Source: Silene conica
Lineage: Eukaryota; Streptophyta; Magnoliopsida; Caryophyllales; Caryophyllaceae
DNA: 64,000 nucleotides
Assembly: GCA_029255685.2 (NCBI GenBank)
Contig: CM055315.2
Span: 47,535,705-47,599,704, forward strand
Direction: 5' to 3'
This document shows positions 1-11,452 of the stretch, in pieces. The stretch's first letter is position 1, and every line of letters starts with the position of its first letter. The translations under genes and the position numbers were made by a program. The notes under the pieces were generated by a model, which searched no databases, was not told where the DNA came from, and saw nothing but the letters and a program-made list of their open reading frames with translations.

Positions 1-1119
1 GTTGAAATAAAGCCCTATTTCGATATAAGTTCTCGAGGAGAACTAATGGATCGAATCTAGGTTAACTACAATATAGATTCTAGTACAATATGACTATGTA
101 CATATGGATGACATGTCATGAGTTTTGAGAAAACAGTGGGAGCTTCCTTTAAGTAAGGAGACTCGAGTCGAGTATAAGAGACTTGAAATGTACTTGAATT
201 AGATCATATTATACAAGATAATATGAGTCAAGAGGAAACCGAAATTTGTAGGTTTAAAAGATGTGAAGATAAGGTATATTCACATAACAAACCATTAATA
301 CAAATTGATGTATGATCATCAAAGATTGTTTATGTGGAGCAACAATATCGTATTGATTGTTCGCACATAACAATCACTCTTATCGTTTGAGTTATTATTA
401 TTAATATTAACTCACAATTTATACTTTGTGAAATCCAAATGGGTTGTAAGAGACAATTTGAACCCCATAAGTGAACTGGATTAACTTAGTATAGCCCATA
501 GTCGCTTGTATGAGGTGACGTCTCGAAGCGACAACGATGTGAGGCGATTGATGGCAAGTTCAAAAGTCATAGAGTCATAAGGGATGACTAGTCGATCACA
601 TTGGCAGACTGTGTAACACTCTGTTGGGCATTTAGTGACCGCTTATAGAGTTCTGGAAATTTTATAATTAGCCCGGTCGTGGCGAGAGCTACTATATTAT
701 TCACATAAGTCGATTCTTTGACTTGAGACTGTTCGCCCAAGGTGATGCAGCCTCAGATTGACTTTGATTTTAGCTCTACGATCAACCGTTAAAGGGGGTC
801 AAATGGGCTTCTTTTGGGTCATGATGGACTGTGTTAGTCGAAGGGAACAGTAGGATAGGAATTGTCCAACCCCTTGTCAGGGTTGTCTTAAATCTCAGGG
901 CCACTCGAGGAGAAGTTTAACTGAAAATGCGTGGCCACGCTCGGAAGGTATCTATGGTAGATAATTCCGGTCAAAGCAGTTAAATCTCCAGATCGAGAAA
1001 ACCGCTCAAGATATGATCAAATGCAAGTACGACCTGGAAGACACCTTGCATTGAGTGGGAGATGACGTAATAGGACAAGAGAATTGGTGACGCACACTTG
1101 TCGAGGACAAGTGGGAGAT
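1..1119 (+). mobile_element. 3' internal part of a copia-type, gag-only-like LTR element
   Basis: This non-coding stretch resembles the end of the internal region of the complete element at 3073-11238 (compare 120-1119 with about 9035-9988). Shared blocks include the CAGTGGGAGCTTCC block, the ATCATATTATA block and the final purine run AAGTGGGAGAT directly before the LTR. No reading frame with recognisable protein similarity is present. The element begins upstream of the window, so its coding content cannot be judged. It is a second, diverged copy of the same family. Confidence 0.75.
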
Positions 1120-2383
1120 TGTTGGGAAATGTGTCCTCAACAATAGTGCGATCACGACAGTGATAAAATTCATTGTCATAAATCTTATGAAAAGAATATG
1201 CAAGGGACGATCCAATATTGATTTAGTCAACTAACCAACATTAATCGGTAATGATTGGCTGACTAGAGTTTAACATTACTGTCGTATGACGGTGGTGGTC
1301 AGTTGATCCCTTTAGGTCACACCTTTAGGACTGACCCCTTAAACGTATATTGATTAATTGTATAGGATACAGATTAATTGATATTCTTAAAACCGTATAT
1401 TGAGAAATTAGAGGTTGAATCTTAAAGTAAGATTTATATTTGAAATTGAAATGTGTCAATTGTCAAATACTAATCGATATTTTAGAAATGTCGAAATTAG
1501 AATGAGATGGGTTCGTGGTTATAACAAATGTTGTATATCGTATTGACGATTAATATAATAACCATATTTTGAGACGGTAATTATGAATTACTAAATAATT
1601 TGTTAAAATATGATTTGATTAATTTAGAAATATTATTTATATGATAAATATATTTTAAATTAATACAATTGAATTATGTCACATAAGATGTTACATATTA
1701 TACAATTGTACAAATTACAAATTGTAAAATGGAAGTCCATTTTAACTTGAATATGGCGTGTGAATTGTATATGTAAGTAGGATTAATTTGTGGAGAAAAA
1801 CACAATCATTAGAAGTGGTATGATGCCTAAGTGTAGGCATGCAACCCTAAGCTTTTAAGTAAGACAAAAGAGCATCCTAACACCTTACAATACATACTAC
1901 CACACGCCTAAATCAAAGACCCAATATATATGTATTGTACATATATTCTAAAGGTAGTGAATTCATTCTTATTCATGTTTATCTTTTCTAGTGCAAAGAA
2001 AGATAAACTATATATTGTATTTTCTAGTGTAAGAAACAAAATACAATAACCTCTAAAACTATTACTAGATAATATTTTCTAGTATACTAATAAGTAGTAT
2101 TAGTTTACGGTTTTAAATTAACCGATTACGTCTCCTAGCTCGGGTTCGTGTCTCGGTGTTTAAGGGTAGGTCTTGGTGCATCGTAAAGGAGGCAAGCTAA
2201 TTTGGTTGCTCCGTGGAGGATCGTCCTAGCACTATCTCGGACCGTTTGTAAGGCCCTTTTCGTCATTGTTCCGCATTTTATATTGCATGCATAAGATCAA
2301 CTAAATTAATATGAGTTTAATTAGTTATATTAGTAAGACTAATGATATGGATTAGCTAGTATGACTATCTACGTTTTCCAACA
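1120..2383 (+). repeat. 3' LTR of the leftmost copia-type element
   Basis: The LTR starts TGTTGGGAAATGTGTCC right after a polypurine tract and ends TTTTCCAACA, giving the canonical TG...CA termini and a length of 1264 bp. Its first 35 bases are almost the same as the LTRs at 3073 and 9989, but the interior diverges strongly. The following five bases, GTCCT (2384-2388), are the expected right-hand target duplication; the left copy lies outside the window. It abuts Athila LTR sequence, so this element probably inserted into that LTR. Confidence 0.8.
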
Positions 2384-3072
2384 GTCCTGTGCTCGATCGT
2401 GAAAATTCAAGGGTCCAAAAGTCTCGATCGAGAGCTTGTTTACTCGATCGAGCAGTTTTGCAGTGAAGTTTTCGATCGAGAAGTTTAAGTCTCTCGATCA
2501 ACCATTTTGAAGAAGTTTCCTCTCGATCGAGGAGTTATTTCTCTTGATCGAGAGCTTTGTTGGGTGTCTGTTCAGATTTCCAAAGAGCTTTTGTCAGTTT
2601 TCTTTTATGTCTTATATAAGAACTCGTTTGTGAGTTCATTTAGGTCATCTACTTTTGACACAACTTTCTTAGTATCAGAACTTAGTCTCTTAGCAATCAT
2701 TTTCAGTCAAATAAAAATATTTTAGGTACTTGTACTTCCTTCGCACTTTACAAGGATTTTATACAGGTTTAATTCTATTCTTCCTTCGCAAAAATGACCG
2801 TAGGGCGACTTAAGACCAGAAGGTATAGTCGGGTTAGAGACATGACTTTAATAACCTAGTCCTTCTTACCAATAAACTGACCGACCTAGTTTTCACCGAT
2901 AATGCAGACGACACAGTGACCCGAATTCCTAGCATATTCTCTTTATCTGAATTATTTCATATCCATATCATGTTTGTTATTTTCTTATCCTTTCCCTTAC
3001 TTTATATCTCGTAGTTTAATTAAACAATTTTAAAACCCCAGTTTTGTGACCGAGAGTTAAAGACCAATAGAT
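2384..3072 (+). repeat. Athila-type 5' LTR fragment, first part
   Basis: This sequence continues at 11244-11336 once the element at 3073-11238 and one copy of its TAGAT duplication are removed, and the rejoined stretch runs straight into the Asp-tRNA primer site at 11342. It is therefore the downstream part of the 5' LTR of the Athila-type element. Its upstream part is cut off by the element ending at 2383. It contains a cluster of CTCGATCGAG-like palindromes at 2391-2554 and no gene. Confidence 0.75.
2391..2554 (+). repeat. CTCGATCGAG palindrome array 1 (in Athila 5' LTR)
   Basis: Six or more copies of CTCGATCGAG or one-to-two-base variants lie 20-35 bp apart. Each copy is its own reverse complement. 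The same motif forms arrays at 12990-13214, 20345-20596 and 23861-24040 of the same element. Confidence 0.9.
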
Positions 3073-4322
3073 TGTTGGGAAATGTGTCCTCAACAATAGT
3101 GCGATCACATAATTAAATCTCATGACGAGAATGCGCAAGGGATGATACGAAATTATCTTAGTCAACTGACCAACATTAATCGGTAATTATTGGCTAGCTA
3201 GAGTTTGGCATTACTGTCGTATGACGGTGGTGGTCAGTTGATCCCTTTAGGTCACACCTATAGGACAATTCCCTTAATTGATAAGATGATCAAGTGTATA
3301 TTGATATGAGTTGATCATATTCCTTAAAACTCGTATACCAAGAAATCAGAGGTAAAATCTTATAGTAAGATTTATGTTTATAATTGAAACGTGTCAATTA
3401 TTAAACAATGAACGATATTTTTTAATATCGAAGTTAGAATGAATCGGGTTATAATTATTACAAAAGTTGTAGATCGTATTGACGAGTATTGTAGATGACC
3501 ATTTTATATTAGTAATTACGAATTACTTGTCAACTTGATAAATGTGATTTATTTAAATTATAGATAATATTTATTTGATAAATATGTATGTTTAATTTAA
3601 AGCAATTGTATATTATTAACATTGTGACATATTGTATGTCACATAACATACAAATTGTAAAATTGACAAAATATAAAATTAAGTCCATATTATGGCTTAA
3701 GTAGGACGGCTAGTGGGTGGTTATGGGTGATTAGTGTATGATAAATATGCTTTAATCATTGTTTTTAAAGCATGCCTTGGAAACACTACCTATAGCCACC
3801 CTAAGGTGCATGGATAAGAGAACATGTCTCCCCCTTGTAGCTCCCCATACCCGGCCACCCATAACCCTAGGCACCACTTACATAAATATTGTAAGATGCT
3901 CACAATTCATTTAAATTCTAATGCTTGGCAAATTTTTCTAAGGTAAGAAAAATAAAAACCTCAAATCCTCTAAAATTATTATTGTGATAATAATAGTAAT
4001 ACTAATATTAATAAGTCATATTAGTGTTTAATTCTAAATAAAGATTAGAATTTATTTAAGGAAAAACCGATTCTTCCCTAGCAATATCAAAGTTTTGGTT
4101 GGATTAAGGGTGTCTTGGGTGCATCATAGAGGAGGTGTTCTTGTTGAATACTTTGGACGATCATCCTAGCATTATTTTTGGACCGTGAGTAAGGGTTCAA
4201 ATCTTATTATTTCCGCAATTCCATTAGCATGCATATGATCTAAAACTATAATAATTAAATGTTAATTATAATTTTATTTAGTATGACTAAAATCTTAGGT
4301 TATGAGATAATTAAACCTAACA
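3073..4322 (+). repeat. 5' LTR of the gag-only element
   Basis: This 1250-bp LTR has TG...CA ends and is followed after two bases by the primer binding site. The matching 3' LTR is exactly the same length. As in other LTRs, promoter and polyadenylation signals are expected here, but I could not place them with certainty. Confidence 0.92.
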
Positions 4323-4324
4323 AT

Positions 4325-4336
4325 TGGTATCAGAGC
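4325..4336 (+). other. Primer binding site, initiator-Met tRNA
   Basis: TGGTATCAGAGC lies two bases after the 5' LTR. It is complementary to the 3' end of plant initiator-Met tRNA, the usual primer for first-strand synthesis in copia and many gypsy elements. It fixes the element as + strand. Confidence 0.93.
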
Positions 4337-6702
4337 AACAAGGTTGTTTGCATGCTTTCCGTTTAATTTTTACGGAGTTAATAGGATAACAAAAATAAAA
4401 TTGATATTTCATTTCGTATATGATATGGCCGAAATAATTTATGCATGAATACCTAGTGATTCTAAATGTATTTTAGGATATTTGGAATATATTTTGCATA
4501 TATATTGTTCATTGGTATTTTATTTTCGGTTTTATTAGTTTTTTTTATGGTTAAAATTGTTTATTTTGGGAAAATTAGTTAAAATAAGCTTCTGGCCGAG
4601 ATTTTTCAGTATATATTCACATGTATTTCCTATGATATGAATATGAATTTTCGTAAATTATAGAGTTAAAATACATGGTTTATGTGTTAAATGCCATAAA
4701 ATGAATAAAAATGGGTTTGTATAGTTATATTACGAATTTGACTATAAACATTTTTGAGTATGTCACATGCAATATTTAAAATATATATTAAATTTTCCAG
4801 AAAGTTTTATTATATATTGCATTATTATTGATTTTTAATGTAAAAATCGGTTAATTAGTGACATAATTTCGACTTTAATAGTTTAAGTTGGAATTTGGCC
4901 ATAAAATTAACACGATGTCATATATATTATTTCCAGCATGTATAAAAATTTCGAGATTTTTATTTAATTTTATGCTTGAGAAATAATTTTAATGGTTAAA
5001 ATTGTACAATATATGACGTAAATCGTTAAAAATAGCAATAGTTGTTAAAATGGCCGAAAAATTTAACCCATAATAGTCATATTTGATATGTTCATCTCCA
5101 TACTTTTCATGGGAGCCAAAAGTTTCTGTTTTTATTTAATTTTATTTGTTAAAGAGTTACATTTAAAATTGGATATTAAGAGTCATTTTAATTTAAATTT
5201 CGGCTATTGGACAGTGTGTAATTTAATTTTCTGTCTATTTCCGGTTCTTAAAGTATTTTGGAAAGTGTAAAAATATTATTAGTATTTTATTTGCATTTAT
5301 GGAGCTAATTATTTAATTTTCCGACTTAAAATGCTCGTTTTAGGTCTTATTTTCGAAATAAATGTTAAAACCGTTTAAATACTAATATTTTAAAGTTCTG
5401 AAATTTTAAGAACTTTCTAGAATATTCAAAAATTGAATTTTGAAATTTTCGAAATTTTTATGACTCTTTTTGAATTTAATATTATTTTTCCCGTAAAACC
5501 GAGTAATACCGAACAATATTATCATAATAAGTTAAGTCATGTTCAAAGTTTGAGTAAGACTAATTTTGAAACCTAAATGAGTTGGGATGATTAACTTAAG
5601 AGTGAATTCCGATTCACATAATGCATAGTGTTGTTAATCGTTAAAACACGCAATTCCATAAAACCGAGGTATACGATAACTATTTATATAAATGATATTT
5701 AAATAGGACGATATGGCTTAGGGTTTGCATGTTAGTTCATATTCATAAGCATTGCATATTTTAATTATGATTGTCATGATTTTATTTACGTAATTTTGGA
5801 TTATGTAATTTACTTAGTATGGCCTTAGTTTTTAAATCGGCATTTCCCGTAAAGTAAGGGGTTATCGATTCGGATGTAATTAATGTGATCTCGAATCACT
5901 TTATTTATCGTTTTCTATTTTATAATGTATAAAGTAGACGGCGCCATTCGGAAAGGAGTTCCGACCAAGACGGTGTTTACCTTGGGAAGCGTGCCTCGTG
6001 AAGTTCAAGGGACCAAAGGAGTTGGTTTCCGAATTTGTACTTTTATTATTTCTTTTCTAGGAAAGGCCATACTAGGATTTATTTTTATGCTTTTATTTTG
6101 CTTTATATGTTTGCATGCATAGCCAAATCGTCATATATCATGTCATGCATTTTATTCGATTTAATCGACCTAGTCAATAATTTATCGATAATTCACCGAC
6201 TTAGTTCACTTAAAACGGAGATAGATAATAGTTTTGACTAGATCTCTTACAAATGAATATTGAGACTTAGCCTTACCAAAAAGTATAGACCCATGAATCC
6301 CTTCTTCACAAGAATGTAGGCTCGGCTAAACCGGGGTGCTAAAATTGTCACGTTGGGTAAGTGGGGTAATAAGATTACACCTTGAAATTTGGTCGATCTC
6401 AACGAAAGTATTCGTAATCGTAGTTCCAATAAGTTCGGGCTAAAGACGATTTTTAGAAAATTGTCGACCGAGAGTTCTAAGGTAGAACCGATTAAAAGGT
6501 TAATCCACCAAATTATACCAATACGGGTTGAATCGGCTATACCGTGCCCGAATTAGTATGGGTTTGGGTCTCAGGATTGTTTACTTAATTGGGTAAGAGA
6601 TCATTAAGTAAATAACTAAACTTGTTTAAAATTATTTACGAGTTTTAAAAATGATGTTGTTTTAATTCCTTCCTTTTATTGTAGTTTAATTTTCAACATC
6701 AT
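4337..6702 (+). other. Non-coding 5' leader of the gag-only element
   Basis: About 2.4 kb of AT-rich sequence with no credible gene. The few short open frames here are not related to gag and look like chance. A long leader between primer site and gag is usual in large non-autonomous LTR elements. Confidence 0.7.
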
Positions 6703-7668
6703 CAATGGCAACCAACGCTCCACCTCTCACTAACGTTTGATGGCTTCGATCCTTTATGGATCGTTGCAAACTCGATAAGCATGGTTCCAATTTTAAGGAT
6801 TAGGATGCGCAATTGCTTTTGGCCGCTCAAGGTGACGGTAAGACTCGTTACCTATCCGAAGCCGCTCCGACCGTTCGTTCCGCGGTCCAAACTCGTGAGG
6901 CCTATGAAGCCTACATGAAAGAGTCCTCCGCTCTTAAAAATGTGCTTATCTTCTCCATGGAGCCGGATCTCCAAAGGAGTATGATTAAGTTAACCACATC
7001 ATATGAGATATACACCAAGCTTGCGACAATGTTTTCGCAAACTCTAAGGGTGATACAATATGAGGCGGCTTCCGCCTTCTTCGACGTTTGCTTGAAGGAG
7101 GGGCAAAAGATAAGCCCTCATGTACTCAAAGTAGTTGAGCTCGCGGAGACTCTAAAAGTGCAAGGAGTTGATGTTCCCGACTCACTCATCATTAATTGAC
7201 CGAGTTCTTCACTCTCTCAATAAGGTGAAATCGTATGCTCAATTCCCGGTGAATTTCAACATGCGAAATCAAGAAACCACATTGGATGAATTACAGAAGA
7301 TGCTTGTCTAAGCCGAGAGGGATATGGGACTTCATGAAGGTTCCACTAAGGATGTTTCGAACATCGAGAAGAAAGGGAAAACGAACTTCGAGAGGAATGC
7401 CTTTAAAGGCAAGGGCAAGAAAACGTTCAAGCCCAAACCGACCAAAGAAAAGACCTTTTCGAAAGGCGCTTCCACCTCATCTTCAAAATCTGAAGACAAG
7501 TGCCATTATTGCACGAGGTTAGGACATTGGAAGCGTAATTGCCCCAAATACTTGAGCGACCTCAAAAGTGGAAAGGCAACCGCCGTAGGTTATAATTCTC
7601 GTTTACTTTCATGCTATTTTGTTAACTTTTGTATGGCGATACAAGTTGTTGACTATCACCCCTTTTAA
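6703..7668 (+). pseudogene. Broken gag gene (nucleocapsid) of the gag-only element
   Basis: Gag coats the element RNA to form the virus-like particle. The frame opens at ATG 6703, where the predicted start MATNAPPLTNV is followed by an in-frame TGA; a TAG follows (FKD-stop-DAQL, where Trp is expected). The main open part, 6813-7199, carries the UBN2-type core with LKNVLIFSMEPDLQ and TYKLAT-like text typical of copia gag. Near 7195 the frame shifts, and a TAA near 7310 breaks it again. The C-terminal part is Lys-rich (KGKGKKTFKPKPTKEK) and ends in a zinc knuckle CHYCTRLGHWKRNC (CX2CX4HX4C) at about 7501-7542, the RNA-binding motif. With three stops and one frameshift it cannot make a full protein now. 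Confidence 0.85.
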
Positions 7669-9978
7669 ATTGTTTTAAAGGGGCATGTTATAAAGATAAG
7701 GGCAAGGAAGCTTGAAGTTCCTTACATGGATGGCTATAGTAGCATCCAATGATTGAAGACAAGAAGAGCTTGGCTCTAATTTTTCATTATCGTCTTCTTT
7801 CATTTATGCACTTTAATTTTAAAGAACAATGTCTTTTCTTGTATGACAAGGATTCAAATCCTAAACAATGGTTGTATTTTGGATATTGGTGACTTGATTT
7901 TCAACTCAAGTCACTACTTTTATTCTTAATCAATTCCTTGATTTCTAAAATAAATTGCATACCTTGTTAAAACATGAATAATGGTGATTTTTATCAAAAA
8001 ATAAGAAACATTGATACGATCAATATAAAATATAATCAAACTGTTGATTAAAACGGAGAACTACACCCCATGAGATACTTTCAATCAAATTGAGACATCA
8101 TTAGTTCATTATAAGATTTTCATTTTAAGTGAAAATGAGAATGAGTTCAACACGTCTATAAAACTTTTCAACCATTCACATACATTGGTTTAATCGTTGT
8201 TATCCATATACAAATAAAGGTTATTGTTAAAAGGATAGAGTGGGAGAAATATTTTTCGCCAATGATATAAATGTAGGATCTTAAAGAAGAATCTCACATG
8301 GGAGTCTTAAGAAGAACCCTAAGTAAATGAATAAAAGAAACTACGAGAGGACACTGAAGAAACTACGGGAGGACACAAGAGGAAATGTTCCTTATGATCA
8401 TTGTTTCAAAGAGAGGGTAAAAGGAAACCCCGTATGAAATCGGAAGGAAAACGATTCCTTAACAAATGAAATCTTCAAAATTATAAGATAATAGAGGAGA
8501 TATCATCTCAGTTCTCTCAATGTTAGTATCTAATGTATCGAAAAGTGACATTAGGAGTTCATGTGATGTCGATTGAATGAAGATAGATCACTATAGGGAT
8601 AGTGATAGTGATAATGATTCAAATGATAGCAAAAGATTTACATGCGAGAAATGAAAGGTTCATTTAAGAAATCGAGTGATGTTGTTTTTAGTGGGAGTGA
8701 TATTCATTAAAGAATTGAGCGTATCATTTAGAGAGAATGGGTGATTCTTTAAAGTGTAAAGAATAAGAGGTTCTCAATTCTAGATGAACAAAATACCTTA
8801 TATCATACGATGATGGAGCTTCACGGGAAGGTTTGTTATATTGATAATAAAAGGTTGCCCATTAGAAATCAAATGGTTAGATATGAATAACCTTGATAAA
8901 ATAGCCAAGATGTTTGAAAATAATTAGAGTGATGAAATCATAAATAACTACAATTTAGATTTCAGGTAGATAAGTGACTAGATAATTTCGAGTGATTCTT
9001 TAATCCATCTAGTATATCTATACGTCACGAGTTATAAGATAACAGTGGGAGCTTCCCTCAGAAAGGGGAACTCAAGATCTAGAATGAGTTCTGGATATGT
9101 GCTTAAATAAGATCATATTATATGAGATAATATGAGATGGAAGGAGACCAAAATTTGTAAGTTTTAGAATCATGAATAAAAGGGTTTATTCGTAAAACAC
9201 TAATACAAATTGATGATCGTACATCAAATGCAATGAAATAGTATTGACTGTTTTTGCATGGCAATGTCATTTGAGTTATAATTAACTCAAAATGAAAGAT
9301 ACTTTGTCAAAATCCAAATGGGTTGTAAGAGACAATTTTGAACCCCATAAAGTGAACTGGATTGACTTAGTATAGCCCCTAGCCGCTTATATGAGGTGAC
9401 GTCTCAAAGCGACTAGAATGTGAGGCGACTGATGGCAAGTTCAAGTGCCATTGAGTCATATGTGATGACTAGTCGATCACATAGGCAGACTGCAAGAGAC
9501 ACTCTGTCGGGCAAAGTGACCGCTTATCTGGAAATTTTATAATAGCCGAGTCGTGGCGAGAGCTGCTATAGTATTCTTATGAGTCAATTCTTAGGCTAAA
9601 GACTACTCTCCCAAGATGGTACAGTTTTGGCATAACCTTGATCCATTCTCTACGATTTTTCGTAACTGGAGTCAAATGGGATTGCTTTGGGTTGTGACTG
9701 ACTGTGACTAGTTGAAGGAAGTAGTACGATAGAAATTGTCCACCCCTCGTCAGGGTTGTTCAAATCTCAAGGCCACTCGAGGAGAAGTTAACTGAAAATG
9801 CGTGGCCAGGCTCAGAAGTTATCTATAGTAGATAATTCCGGTCAAACAGTTATTCTCCAGATCGAGGAAACCACTCATGATATGATCGAATGCAAGTACG
9901 ACCTTAGAGAGACACCTTGCATTGAGTGGGAGATTATAATAGGACAAGAGAATTGGTGACGCACACTTGTCGAGGATA
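7669..9978 (+). other. Non-coding internal region where pol is expected
   Basis: This 2.3-kb stretch should hold protease, integrase, RT and RNase H in an autonomous copia element. No frame over 60 codons and no hallmark motif (DSG, HH-CC, YVDD) is visible. Its 3' kilobase is shared with 1-1119, so this non-coding structure belongs to the family, not only to this copy. Confidence 0.75.
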
Positions 9979-9988
9979 AGTGGGAGAT
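9979..9988 (+). other. Polypurine tract of the gag-only element
   Basis: AGTGGGAGAT lies directly before the 3' LTR start TGTTGGG. It is the second-strand primer site, and the same run precedes the LTR at 1120. Confidence 0.8.
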
Positions 9989-11238
9989 TGTTGGGAAATG
10001 TGTCCTCAACAATAGTGCGATCACGTAATTAAATCTCATGACGAGAATGCGCAAGGGATGATACGAAATTATATTAGTCAACTGACCAACATTAATCGGT
10101 AATGATTGGCTAGCTAGAGTTTGACATTACTGTCGTATGACGGTGGTGGTCAGTTGATCCCTTTAGGTTACACCTATAGGACAATTCCCTTAATTGATAA
10201 GATGATCAACTGTATATTGATACGAGTTGATCATATTCCTTAAAACTCGTATACCGAGAAATCAGAGGTTAAATCTTATAGTAAGATTTATGTTTATAAT
10301 TGAAACGTGTCAATTATTAAACAATAAACGATATTTTATAATATCGAAGTTAGAATGAATCGGGTTATAATTATTAGAAAAGTTGTAGTCGTATTGACGA
10401 TTATTGTAGATGACCATTTTATATTAGTAATTACGAATTACTTGTCAACTTGATAAATGTGATTTATTTAAATTATAGATAATATTTATTTGATAAATAT
10501 GTATGTTTAATTTAAAGCAATTGTATATTATTAACATTGTGACATATTGTATGTCACATAACATACAAATTGTAAAATTGACAAAATATAAAATTAAGTC
10601 CATATTATGGCTTAAGTAGGACGGCTAGTGGGTGGTTATGGGTGATTAGTGTATGATAAATAAGCTTTAATCATTGTGTTTAAAGCATGCCTTGGAAACA
10701 CTACCTATAGCCACCCTAAGGTGCATGGGTAAGAGAAGATGTCTCCCCCTTGTAGCTCCACATACCCGGCCACCCATAACCCTAGGCACTACTTACATAA
10801 ATATTGTAAGATGCTCACAATTCATTTAAATTCTAATGCTTGGCAAATTTTTCTAAGGTAAGAAAAATAAAAACCTCAAATCCTCTAGAATTATTATTGT
10901 GATAATAATAGTAATACTAATATTAATAAGTCATATTAGTGTTTAATTCTAAAAAAAGATTAGAATTTATTTAAGGAAAAACCGATTCTTCCCTAGCAAC
11001 ATTTAAGTTTCGGTTGGATTAAGGGTGTCTTGGGTGCATCATAGAGGAGGTGTTCTTGTTGAATACTTTGGAGGATCATCCTAGCATTATTTTTGGACCG
11101 TGAGTAAGGGTTCAAATCTTATTATTTCCGCATTTCCATTAGCATGCATAAGATCTAAAACTATAATAATTAAAATGTTAATTATAATTTTATTTAGTAT
11201 GACTAAAATCTTAGGTTATGAGATAATTAAACCTAACA
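9989..11238 (+). repeat. 3' LTR of the gag-only element
   Basis: 1250 bp, starting TGTTGGGAAATG and ending CCTAACA, followed by the TAGAT duplication. It differs from the 5' copy at about 30 positions by eye, mainly single-base changes spread over the whole LTR. Confidence 0.92.
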
Positions 11239-11243
11239 TAGAT

Positions 11244-11336
11244 GACTAGCTTCCTTGTGGAATCAACCCTATTTACTGCTAGCTCTTGTTAGTAGTTCAC
11301 TAGGTTTATTTTTGGTGTCTCCAACGACAGACATCA
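11244..11336 (+). repeat. Athila-type 5' LTR, final part
   Basis: This is the continuation of 2384-3072 after the nested element. It ends ...GACATCA five bases before the Asp-tRNA primer site, as expected for the LTR end of an Athila element. Confidence 0.75.
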
Positions 11337-11341
11337 AATTT

Positions 11342-11359
11342 TGGCGCCGTTGCCGGGGA
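11342..11359 (+). other. Primer binding site, Asp tRNA (Athila element)
   Basis: TGGCGCCGTTGCCGGGGA is complementary to the 3' end of plant Asp tRNA. This primer is typical of Athila-group gypsy elements and sets the orientation of the large element that runs to 24790. Confidence 0.92.
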
Positions 11360-11452
11360 GGCAACGTTGTTTTCTGTTTAAGTTTTTATCTGTCTTGTCT
11401 TAAGGAATTTTAATTCCTTAAGGCCGTTCTCATTGTTTTCTTTCAGCTGTGT

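Larger units (their letters stand above)
3073..11238 (+). mobile_element. Complete gag-only LTR retrotransposon (TR-GAG type, copia-like)
   Basis: Two 1250-bp LTRs (3073-4322 and 9989-11238), both starting TGTTGGGAAATG and ending CCTAACA, flank an internal region. The five-base duplication TAGAT (3068-3072 and 11239-11243) is perfect. The internal region has an initiator-Met primer site, a broken gag gene and a purine tract before the 3' LTR, but no protease, integrase, RT or RNase H that I can see. Elements of this kind (terminal repeats plus GAG) move only with enzymes supplied by relatives. By eye the two LTRs differ at roughly 30 positions, so the insertion is fairly recent. It sits inside the Athila 5' LTR. 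Confidence 0.92.

Noticed and set aside
5925-6241. Two short frames in the leader of the gag-only element
   Set aside because: Overlapping, AT-driven, no similarity to gag; likely chance.
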